Positions 1 through 5,253 of a stretch of 5,328 nt of DNA are shown here, piece by piece. A program made the position numbers and the translations under genes. The stretch's first letter is position 1; the number at the start of each line of letters is the position of its first letter. A model generated the notes under the pieces. The model saw only the letters and a list, made by a program, of their open reading frames with translations, made no database searches and had not been told where the DNA came from. The DNA comes from ANME-2 cluster archaeon (GTDB lineage: Archaea; Halobacteriota; Methanosarcinia; Methanosarcinales; Methanocomedenaceae): NCBI GenBank assembly GCA_023544605.1, contig JAMJFQ010000099.1:1-5328 (forward strand), read 5' to 3'.

Positions 1-24
1 AACGAGTTCCATTTTTTATCAAAT

Positions 25-57
25 CCATTTTTTACAGGCAACTATAGTAAATAATGG
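25..57. repeat. T-rich inverted repeat, possible terminator of an upstream gene
   Basis: Arms CCATTTTTTAC (25-35) and GTAAATAATGG (47-57) are reverse complements at 10 of 11 positions, around an 11-nt loop. The left arm lies in a tandem direct repeat: TCCATTTTTTA occurs at 8-18 and again at 24-34, so there are two T6 runs. Oligo-T tracts are the usual archaeal termination signal, so this could end transcription of a gene lying left of the window. The A+T richness makes chance pairing possible, and no upstream gene is visible. Confidence 0.3.
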
Positions 58-74
58 TTATGGTAAATAGTGTA

Positions 75-94
75 GTTTCAAATATATTTGAAAC
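75..94. repeat. Perfect 20-bp palindrome upstream of bioY
   Basis: Each half reads GTTTCAAATA towards the centre with no spacer, and the two halves are exact reverse complements. The centre (AAATATATTT) is TATA-like. Such a site fits a dimeric transcription factor operator, either for bioY (about 70 nt upstream of the proposed TATA box) or for a gene outside the window. It differs in sequence from the biotin-type operator at 185-221. No function can be assigned from sequence alone. Confidence 0.45.
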
Positions 95-161
95 CTTGTT
101 GTTAAATTTATTTTAGAATCAGGTCGAGGAAATTTCTTATGAGTATGTTTGCTCAAAATAA

Positions 162-170
162 TTATATATA
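162..170 (+). promoter_or_regulatory. Archaeal TATA box of the bioY-ecf operon
   Basis: TTATATATA is preceded by an A-rich stretch (CAAAATAA, 154-161) in the place of a TFB recognition element. Archaeal transcription normally starts about 22-27 nt beyond the TATA centre, which puts the start near 188-195. That is inside the operator at 185-221 and about 40 nt before the chosen bioY start codon. The region is A+T-rich overall, so other TATA-like sites are possible, but this one is best placed. Confidence 0.5.
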
Positions 171-184
171 CCATAGACAGTATC

Positions 185-221
185 AATTGTCAACTTAAAT
201 ATGACTTGCAGGTTGACAATT
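185..221. promoter_or_regulatory. BirA-type biotin operator
   Basis: AATTGTCAAC (185-194) and GTTGACAATT (212-221) are perfect 10-bp inverted arms separated by 17 nt. The core TTGTCAAC...GTTGACAA closely resembles the biotin repressor (BirA) site known from bacteria and reported in archaea (TTGTAAACC, a spacer of about 14-16 nt, then GGTTTACAA). Counted with 9-nt half-sites, the spacer here is 15 nt. It overlaps the predicted transcription start and sits immediately upstream of a biotin transporter gene, so repression by biotinoyl-AMP-loaded BirA is the natural inference. The birA gene itself is not in the window. Confidence 0.75.
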
Positions 222-233
222 TTTGTTGATACC

Positions 234-773
234 ATGAACGAATATACAAAAGTAAAACCATTGATCTATGCTGCCCTGTTTGCAGCCCTGACTGCTATTG
301 GAGCCTTCATCAAGATACCACTCCCGATAAGTCCTGTACCCCTTACCCTTCAGGTATTCTTTGTGCTGCTTGCCGGACTGGTACTGGGTGCCAGGTTGGG
401 AGGGACCAGTATGGTCGTATATGTGGTGCTGGGTATTATCGGTCTTCCGGTATTTTCCGGAGGTTCATCGGGTCTGGGGGTACTGCTGGGTCCTACCGGA
501 GGCTACCTGATCGGGTTTGTTGCAGCTGCCTTTGTCACCGGCCTGATATATAATAAGGCCGCTAACAGCAAGCCTTCCGCCATAGGGGCAATGATCGCCG
601 GTCTCTTTGTGATATACCTGTTTGGAGTGGTCCAGTTATCATTTATCGCGAATATGTCTATCCAGCAAGCTGTTGCTGTGGGAATGGTGCCCTTTTTGAT
701 AGGTGATGCCATCAAAATAATTGCCGTATTGATAGTAGCGGACAGGATCAGGCCCTTTCTGACAATATCATGA
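234..773 (+). CDS. bioY: BioY, substrate-binding subunit of ECF biotin transporter
   Basis: BioY is the integral membrane S-component that binds biotin and delivers it through the energy-coupling-factor module. The 179-residue protein (MNEYTK start) is nearly all hydrophobic and fits about six membrane helices. Family hallmarks are visible: SPVPLTLQ, the G-rich YVVLGIIGLPVF stretch, LGPTGGYLIGF in the middle, and PFLIGDAIK near the C-terminus. An in-frame ATG at 201 would add 11 polar residues, but it lies inside the operator spacer, so ATG 234, which gives the usual BioY N-terminus, is preferred. Neither start has a clear Shine-Dalgarno site, as is common for promoter-proximal archaeal genes. 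The stop overlaps the next start by 4 nt (ATGA), implying co-translation with the ATPase genes. Biotin specificity rests on family similarity plus the operator. Confidence 0.93.
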   Translation: MNEYTKVKPLIYAALFAALTAIGAFIKIPLPISPVPLTLQVFFVLLAGLVLGARLGGTSMVVYVVLGIIGLPVFSGGSSGLGVLLGPTGGYLIGFVAAAFVTGLIYNKAANSKPSAIGAMIAGLFVIYLFGVVQLSFIANMSIQQAVAVGMVPFLIGDAIKIIAVLIVADRIRPFLTIS

Positions 774-1558
774 TAGAATTCAATGACATATATTTCTCAC
801 GCTCCACCGGACCCGTACTGGAAGGCATCCAACTCAGGATAAAAAAAGGGGAATATCTTGGGATCATGGGCGATAACGGGTCGGGAAAGACCACCCTTGC
901 TCGACTCATGACCGGTCTTTTGCTACCAGAAAAGGGGGACGTCAGGGTAAACGGGATTTCCACCGGTGATAGAAATCGGTTGCTTGAGATCCGCCATTCT
1001 GCTGGGACGGTGTTCCAGAACCCTGATGCCCAGGCCATTGGCGAGACCGTGGAAGAAGACCTGGTCTTTGGTTTGGAAAATCTGGGACTGCCTGTGCCTG
1101 AGATAAATAAAAGGATTGAAAAATATCTGGACCTGCTGGAGATACGTGAATTGCGGCACCGCACTATCAGGACATTGAGCGGCGGGCAGAAACAACTGGT
1201 GAACCTTGCTGCGGTCATGGTCATGGAACCGGAATACATCATCCTCGATGAGCCTGTTTCCATGGTGGATGCCGGGCACAGGAGAATCATCCTGGAGCAC
1301 ATAACCAGGTTGAACCATGAAGGGACAGCCATTGTACATATCACCCATGACCCTGACGAACTGACCGGTTGCCATAGGCTCATTGTCCTATCCGGTTGCA
1401 GGATAACACACAATGGGACACCACCTGAGGTATTCAACCAATTATTTGTTGAGAAGAAAATGGATGTTCCGGCTCCTTTTGCGATCTCACGGGAATTGGG
1501 ACTTCCCCCTGTCCTGACAACGGAGGCTTTGCTGGAGGAAATATGTCAATTGAAATAA
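770..1558 (+). CDS. ecfA1: ECF transporter ATPase EcfA1 (CbiO/BioM-like)
   Basis: This is a cytoplasmic ABC ATPase of 262 residues, one of two nucleotide-binding subunits that drive biotin uptake. All ABC motifs look intact: Walker A GDNGSGKTT (34-42), Q-loop FQNPD (82-86), signature LSGGQ (136-140), Walker B IILDEP with catalytic Glu161, D-loop SMVD (164-167) and switch His193. FQNPD and the SMVD-type D-loop are typical of ECF/CbiO ATPases. A C-terminal extension of about 50 residues follows the ATPase core, as is common in EcfA proteins. The start overlaps the bioY stop by 4 nt, and the 3' end overlaps ecfA2 by 16 nt. Because ABC sites form across the dimer, its LSGGQ completes the site built on the Walker A of EcfA2. 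The A1 versus A2 label is by resemblance only. Confidence 0.92.
   Translation: MIEFNDIYFSRSTGPVLEGIQLRIKKGEYLGIMGDNGSGKTTLARLMTGLLLPEKGDVRVNGISTGDRNRLLEIRHSAGTVFQNPDAQAIGETVEEDLVFGLENLGLPVPEINKRIEKYLDLLEIRELRHRTIRTLSGGQKQLVNLAAVMVMEPEYIILDEPVSMVDAGHRRIILEHITRLNHEGTAIVHITHDPDELTGCHRLIVLSGCRITHNGTPPEVFNQLFVEKKMDVPAPFAISRELGLPPVLTTEALLEEICQLK
1534..1538 (+). promoter_or_regulatory. Shine-Dalgarno site of ecfA2
   Basis: GGAGG lies 4 nt before the ATG at 1543, inside the last codons of ecfA1. It supports this start for ecfA2 despite the 16-nt overlap and suggests translational coupling of the two ATPases. Confidence 0.7.
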
Positions 1559-2361
1559 GGCATGTGACCCACATATACGATGCAGGGACCCCCCATGAGA
1601 CCAGGGCACTGGATGGGATAGACCTCACAATAGGGAAAGGTACCGTCTTCGGACTGGTGGGGGGTATCGGTTCAGGTAAATCCACCCTGGCTTCCCTTAT
1701 GGCAGGTCTTGACAGCCCGTCCGATGGCAGCATTACCATAGATGGTGAGGTTCCCAGTCCGGGAAAAAATGTAGGTATTCTGTTCCAGCAGCCAGAGGAT
1801 CTCTTCTTTGAAAGGACACTGTTCAAGGATATGGTCTTAGGTCTTACTCACCTGGGTCTTTCAGAAGAGGAGGTTGAAAAGCGTATCTTCTTCACATTAG
1901 ACCAGGTGGGGCTTTCCAAGCAGATACTCAGCCGATCACCTTTTCACCTGAACCGGGGTACGTTAAGACTGGCAGCCTTTGCTTCGGTACTGGTTATGAA
2001 TCCGGGGTATCTCATCCTGGACGAACCCACAGCCAGCCTGGACCCCGGGAGCAGGAAAAGGTTGGTTGAGATCATTAAACGCATATCCGAAGATATTACT
2101 ATCATCTATATCTCACACAGGTTGCAGGAAGTCATTGAGGTATCCGATCGTCTGGTCGTACTGGACAAAGGAAACATTACTTTTAACGGAACCAGGTCCG
2201 ACTACCTGGACTGGGGAGCAGGGCAGGATGGAGGGGAATACCTGCCTATCCTGAACCAGATATTGTACAGATTGCATCAACTGGGTCTTGATGTGGATCT
2301 GAAGGTGACACAACGAGAAGATGTAGTTGAACAGATACGACGAACACTGGAGAGAACATGA
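1543..2361 (+). CDS. ecfA2: ECF transporter ATPase EcfA2 with degenerate ABC signature
   Basis: This is the second ABC ATPase of the biotin ECF module (272 residues), the presumed heterodimer partner of EcfA1. The N-terminal GTPHETRALDGIDL segment resembles EcfA2-type subunits. Walker A is GGIGSGKST (40-48), Q-loop FQQPED (81-86), Walker B LILDEP with Glu161, D-loop ASLD (164-167) and switch His192. Where LSGGQ is expected, the sequence reads LNRGT (136-140, bases 1948-1962), in frame and with the flanking motifs intact, so this is substitution rather than a frameshift. The ATP site formed by EcfA1 Walker A with this signature should therefore be weak or inactive, while the opposite site keeps consensus motifs. 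The C-terminal tail of about 50 residues is typical of the family. The stop overlaps ecfT by 4 nt (ATGA). Confidence 0.9.
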   Translation: MSIEIRHVTHIYDAGTPHETRALDGIDLTIGKGTVFGLVGGIGSGKSTLASLMAGLDSPSDGSITIDGEVPSPGKNVGILFQQPEDLFFERTLFKDMVLGLTHLGLSEEEVEKRIFFTLDQVGLSKQILSRSPFHLNRGTLRLAAFASVLVMNPGYLILDEPTASLDPGSRKRLVEIIKRISEDITIIYISHRLQEVIEVSDRLVVLDKGNITFNGTRSDYLDWGAGQDGGEYLPILNQILYRLHQLGLDVDLKVTQREDVVEQIRRTLERT

Positions 2362-3098
2362 TCGGGATATATGGTCACGGCAGGTCGTACATGCACCTGC
2401 TGGACCCCAGGACAAAACTGGTACTGATGGCAGGGATGAGCCTGCTGATCTATTCAGCACGACCGCCTGCACTGGCTATCCTGCTGGGACTTGTCCTGAT
2501 AGTATCCCGTACTTCAGGGATGACTGTTAACAGACTGGTACAGGGGGTAAGACCTGTGCTTATATTCTTCGGGGTTATTTTCCTTACCCATCTCCTGTTC
2601 ACTCCGGGGGACCCGCTCTTTGTCTGGTTGCCGGTCCCCACCCTGGCCGGGTTTGTCACTGGTGGTGTCCTGGTGTTGAGATTCATGCTGCTGATACTGT
2701 ATACATCCATTATGATCTATACCACATCCCCTTCTGGCCTGAACTATGCTCTTGCGTGCTTTTTGCGGCCCTTCGGGAGTTTTGGGTCCGACCTGGCCTT
2801 TATGACAGGGACGGCAATGACATTGTTACCGGGACTGTTCCGGGAAAAGGATACTATTACAAAGGCCCAGGCTGCAAGGGGATATAAACCACGTGGGTTG
2901 AAGGGGTTTACTGCACTGGTGGTTCCCCTGCTGCACAGGTCGTTCCAAAGGGTGGATGAGCTGTCGGATGCGCTGGAATCCAGGTGCTTTCATTCAAAAA
3001 GACGGTATTATTATTACAGAAGATCTCTGGCGATGCGGGATTATGTAGCCGTGGGAGTTTATTTGGTTCTGGCTGTGGTGATATTGTTTTTCCTGTGA
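2358..3098 (+). CDS. ecfT: ECF transporter transmembrane coupling protein EcfT (CbiQ/BioN-like)
   Basis: EcfT is the membrane scaffold that links the ATPase pair to BioY. The 246-residue protein has the conserved LDPRTKL segment near residues 15-21, then several hydrophobic helices (about 22-50, 65-80, 96-122), a cytoplasmic coupling region, and a last helix at about 229-246. The first Ala-Arg-Gly coupling motif is visible as AQAARGYKP (ARG 173-175). The second appears as ALESRCF (SRC 208-210) instead of ARG. These short motifs at the ends of the coupling helices contact grooves in the two ATPases. A basic, tyrosine-rich stretch (KRRYYYYRR, 214-222) precedes the final membrane helix. ATG overlaps the ecfA2 stop, completing a gapless four-gene operon. 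The family call is firm; the link to biotin comes from bioY. Confidence 0.92.
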   Translation: MIGIYGHGRSYMHLLDPRTKLVLMAGMSLLIYSARPPALAILLGLVLIVSRTSGMTVNRLVQGVRPVLIFFGVIFLTHLLFTPGDPLFVWLPVPTLAGFVTGGVLVLRFMLLILYTSIMIYTTSPSGLNYALACFLRPFGSFGSDLAFMTGTAMTLLPGLFREKDTITKAQAARGYKPRGLKGFTALVVPLLHRSFQRVDELSDALESRCFHSKRRYYYYRRSLAMRDYVAVGVYLVLAVVILFFL

Positions 3099-3118
3099 GT
3101 GGAGATTGGCGGGACAGC

Positions 3119-3253
3119 ATGCAGATTTACTTTAATTCTCTCGAAAAGATCCCCGACAATCGCTTTACTGTGGTTCAGAATCAAGCGCATCTATACTTAT
3201 TAGCCCACTGGCGCGAGGTACTGACAGCGCTTACAGAAGAGGGCTCAAAATAA
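3119..3253 (+). CDS. Small unrecognised ORF after ecfT
   Basis: This is a 44-residue reading frame (starts MQIYFNSLEK, ends TEEGSK) 20 nt after ecfT on the same strand. A GTG at 3095 that overlaps the ecfT stop would extend it to 52 residues. The product is soluble-looking, with a likely helix around HLYLLAHWREVLTALTEE, and has no signal peptide, Cys motif or recognisable domain. GGAG at 3101-3104 is 14 nt before the ATG, too far for a strong ribosome site. It may be a small protein of the ecf operon, a decayed fragment of a larger gene, or a chance ORF. I do not recognise it, and no function is proposed. Confidence 0.3.
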   Translation: MQIYFNSLEKIPDNRFTVVQNQAHLYLLAHWREVLTALTEEGSK

Positions 3254-3320
3254 TATATTAGGTTTTATTATGCCTACACATAAATTAAGAAATTACCATT
3301 CCTGTTCTCTAATTCAGCAA

Positions 3321-3396
3321 CCTCCACACCACACGGGCGGGCGGAGCACATCAGGACGGGCACCCTGATGAGTGAAGGCGAGAAGGGGCGGCAGGA
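3321..3396 (+). repeat. G+C-rich intergenic repeat, copy A
   Basis: This is a 76-bp element in the convergent gap between the ecf operon and sufB. It aligns to copy B (5254-5328) with about 63 identical columns of 77 (counted by eye), in the same orientation. The best-conserved blocks are CCACACCACA, GCGGAG, GGACGGGCACCCTG and AGGGGCGGCAGGA. It is much richer in G+C than the flanking spacer. It contains no continuing reading frame shared by the two copies and is not tRNA or rRNA. It could be a dispersed REP/MITE-like element or a small structured RNA. Confidence 0.7.
3349..3370 (+). other. Hairpin inside repeat copy A
   Basis: CATCAGG (3349-3355) and CCTGATG (3364-3370) form a perfect 7-bp stem around the loop ACGGGCAC. 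In copy B the same loop is retained but the stem shrinks to 4 bp (CGGG 5286-5289 with CCTG 5298-5301, one G-U pair). An invariant loop on a variable stem suggests the loop or the primary sequence matters, but two copies are too few to test this. Confidence 0.45.
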
Positions 3397-3451
3397 GAGC
3401 AGAAGAAAGGATGGGGGTTGGAGTTATCAGCTAACAGTTAGTTTCAGAACA

Positions 3452-4390
3452 TCACTTCAGCAATCCCCTGACAATAACATCCACCGCTTCGGACTCGTCA
3501 AGTCCCCGTGACATCAGGGTCTCCACCTGCTTCTTATCCACACTGCCAATCGCTGCCTCATGGGTGACCTTGGCCCTCCTGTCCACCACCGAGACCCGAG
3601 GAATTGCCACAGCCACCGCATCATCCTGGACGATCTCCACACAATCCACATGACCGCGGGAGTAGGGAGCTGCCCCCTCGGTGATACTCTCGACCGTGCT
3701 CTTTGCCCGGTCACGCACCGCCACCCGGCTCTTAATGATACTGCGTGCTTCCTCTCCAGCAAGCACCGTACGCTCCCGAATCAATATATCATCGTCGCCA
3801 CGTCCGTACACTTTTACCGCCATATCGGCAGTGGCACCCTCACCCACATGCACATCATAATCTATCTCAAGACGGCCCACCCTGCCCCTGGTCAGGGTAA
3901 AAACGGTGGTCAGCCTGCCGCCCCTTTCAATGCTCACCCGGGCCTTAGGGACAACCTCCACACCTCCATGCGGTCCGTGATAGTGTGTCTCGTTATAGGT
4001 AATGGCAGCATCGCGCTGTATTTCCATCTCAGCGTTCATGACATGCCTCACCCTGGTTGCATTCGGGAACGTGCAGTGCGCCAGGAGTTCCACAGAGGCC
4101 CCTTCTTCGGCAATGATGACCGAATCGATCTGTTGTATCCCCTCCTTTGGCAGCACCCCGAAACACAGGTGTACCGGGTGCTCGATCCGGTACCCCTTCA
4201 GGATGACGAGCTTTATTTTAACACCGGTACCGGTCTCCTCAACATGAATATCCAGGCCGGGCACGGGACGCGATGAAAGCACCCGGTTCTCGTGGATCAG
4301 GAGATGCGCCACATCCGGCATGCTCAGTGCATCCACTTCACCGCCATACCGTGCATACGCTTCAACCAGGGTCCTGTATTCGTCTGTCAT
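3452..4390 (-). CDS. sufB: SufB/SufD-family Fe-S assembly scaffold (SmsB type)
   Basis: This is the scaffold subunit of the archaeal minimal SUF-like (SMS) system, which with SufC builds Fe-S clusters in the cytoplasm. It has 312 residues, shorter than bacterial SufB (near 490) because the long N-terminal region is missing, as is usual in archaea. The beta-helix core and C-terminal family block are clear: ETHYHGPHGGVEVVPKA (134-150), GHVDC (246-250), THEAAIGSVD (276-285) and LMSRGLDESEA (292-302). It has only three cysteines, C76 (HLCFGVLP), C106 (AHCTFPNA) and C250. C250 lies where the cluster-assembly Cys of SufB-type proteins is expected, and His277-Glu278 sits in the conserved HEA motif. 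ATG overlaps the sufC stop by 4 nt (ATGA), so the two are made together. SufB versus SufD cannot be separated for this clade; one protein probably forms a homodimer replacing both. Confidence 0.92.
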   Translation of the reverse strand: MTDEYRTLVEAYARYGGEVDALSMPDVAHLLIHENRVLSSRPVPGLDIHVEETGTGVKIKLVILKGYRIEHPVHLCFGVLPKEGIQQIDSVIIAEEGASVELLAHCTFPNATRVRHVMNAEMEIQRDAAITYNETHYHGPHGGVEVVPKARVSIERGGRLTTVFTLTRGRVGRLEIDYDVHVGEGATADMAVKVYGRGDDDILIRERTVLAGEEARSIIKSRVAVRDRAKSTVESITEGAAPYSRGHVDCVEIVQDDAVAVAIPRVSVVDRRAKVTHEAAIGSVDKKQVETLMSRGLDESEAVDVIVRGLLK

Positions 4391-5106
4391 GTCCCGTGTA
4401 CCGTTTCAACTTCACAGGGCCTGCACCGCTCCAGATAATGATCTGAAACCTGGGATGTGCTCCCTGACAATACGATTCTGCCGTCACAGATCAATGAGGC
4501 AGAATCCCCGATATTGACTATTTCAGGCCTGTGGGTGATCACCAGTACCGAAGCACCCTCTTCCTTCAGTACCTGCATTAATGAGATAATGTCCTTTATA
4601 GATATCACATCGATCCCGCTGTCCGGTTCATCGAGAATGGCAAGTTTCGGATGCATCATCACGATCGAAGCCAGTTCTACACGCTTGCGCTCGCCGCCGC
4701 TCAGCGATTCTCCTACTTCTCGTTCCAGATACCGCTTCGGACTCATGTTTACCAGAGCCAGGACCCTTGCAAGCCCCTTATCATCTACCCTACCTTTCTG
4801 GCAAATCGATAGATAATCCTTCACGCTCAGACCTTCAAATCGTGCCGGTTCCTGCCATGCCAGCGTAATACCTGCTGCCGCCCTCTGGCTCAAGCTCAGG
4901 TGGGTCACATCCTGTCCATTGAATTCAATGGTACCGCTCGATGGCAAATAACCGCTACAGCCCATGATCGTATACGCAAGGGAACTTTTACCTGACCCGT
5001 TCGGTCCCACGATGCAGTGGATGTTCCCCTCCCCCACAGACAGGGTAATCTCATGCAGGATCTCTTTGCCATCTCGTATTAGGGTAATTCTCTGAATATC
5101 AAGCAT
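4387..5106 (-). CDS. sufC: SufC, ATPase of the SUF-like Fe-S cluster assembly system (SmsC type)
   Basis: SufC is a soluble ABC ATPase that powers conformational change of the SufB scaffold during cluster assembly; it is not a transporter. The 239 residues include Walker A GPNGSGKSS (34-42), Q-loop AWQEPARFEG (83-92), signature LSGGE (135-139), Walker B LAILDEP with Glu160, the SufC-characteristic DEPDSGID stretch (159-166) and switch His192. The LSGGE/RKRVEL sequence and DSGID separate it from the ECF ATPases on the other strand. The length is normal for the family. An ATG nine bases further upstream meets a stop after five codons, which supports the start at 5106. A GGGAG lies just before it. 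It is the first gene of the two-gene unit; no SufS, SufE or SufD is nearby within the window. Confidence 0.94.
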   Translation of the reverse strand: MLDIQRITLIRDGKEILHEITLSVGEGNIHCIVGPNGSGKSSLAYTIMGCSGYLPSSGTIEFNGQDVTHLSLSQRAAAGITLAWQEPARFEGLSVKDYLSICQKGRVDDKGLARVLALVNMSPKRYLEREVGESLSGGERKRVELASIVMMHPKLAILDEPDSGIDVISIKDIISLMQVLKEEGASVLVITHRPEIVNIGDSASLICDGRIVLSGSTSQVSDHYLERCRPCEVETVHGT

Positions 5107-5109
5107 AAA

Positions 5110-5114
5110 CTCCC
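5110..5114 (-). promoter_or_regulatory. Possible ribosome binding site of sufC
   Basis: On the minus strand GGGAG precedes the sufC ATG with only 3 nt between them, closer than the usual 5-8 nt. It is the only purine-rich candidate and would suit a short leader starting about 25 nt after the TATA box at 5138-5145. Confidence 0.4.
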
Positions 5115-5137
5115 ATGGGATAATTTGAATAGCATAC

Positions 5138-5145
5138 CTTATAAG
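5138..5145 (-). promoter_or_regulatory. Archaeal TATA box of sufCB
   Basis: Read on the minus strand the site is CTTATAAG within AATACTTATAAGGTAT. Its centre is about 35 nt before the sufC ATG, so transcription would start near 5115-5120 and leave a leader of roughly 10-15 nt. It is self-complementary, so orientation rests on its distance to sufC. Confidence 0.5.
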
Positions 5146-5147
5146 TA

Positions 5148-5203
5148 TTGATAACCCGGCATCCCTGGACAGACCAATTTTAGCATGTTTCAGTGTTGAT
5201 AAC
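5148..5203 (-). repeat. Paired GTTATCAA sites upstream of the sufC TATA box
   Basis: TTGATAAC (GTTATCAA on the sufC strand) occurs at 5148-5155 and 5196-5203, 48 nt apart. The proximal copy nearly abuts the TATA box. This spacing could suit an activator or repressor, but the 8-mer is short and A+T-rich, so coincidence is possible. Confidence 0.22.
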
Positions 5204-5253
5204 GATCGAATTTTGTACTAGATTATCGGATTAATCGAAAAGCCCCTGCCTTC

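Noticed and set aside
201..233. Upstream in-frame ATG giving an 11-residue extension of BioY
   Set aside because: It lies in the spacer of the operator and within a few bases of the predicted transcription start, and the extension is polar and unlike BioY N-termini. A near-leaderless start cannot be fully excluded.
748..1437. Long antisense ORF opposite ecfA1 (also 923-1375 and 1434-1826)
   Set aside because: These are mirror frames of strongly conserved ABC ATPase genes. Their translations are Ser/Pro/Arg-rich, low in recognisable domains and have no promoter or ribosome site.
3245..3262. TATA-like ATAATATATTA as a promoter for the repeat element
   Set aside because: It is well placed about 60 nt before copy A, but the stretch is simply A+T-rich and no equivalent TATA box lies at the same distance before copy B.
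3365..3372. CTGATGA resembling an archaeal C/D-box sRNA box C or a hammerhead ribozyme core
   Set aside because: The motif is absent from copy B of the repeat (CTGTAAA), no matching box D or GAAA partner is placed correctly, and the bases are explained as part of the 7-bp stem.
3431..3441. Palindrome CTAACAGTTAG after the sufB stop as a terminator hairpin
   Set aside because: It has five-base arms with a 1-nt loop, so a stable stem is not possible, and no T-run follows on the minus strand.
3560..4276. 238-residue ORF antisense to sufB
   Set aside because: sufB on the minus strand shows clear family motifs throughout. The opposite frame is His/Pro-rich shadow sequence.
4457..4816. 119-residue ORF antisense to sufC
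   Set aside because: It overlaps the SufC signature, Walker B and D-loop coding region in full and is Ser/Thr-rich in the way reverse frames of ABC genes are.
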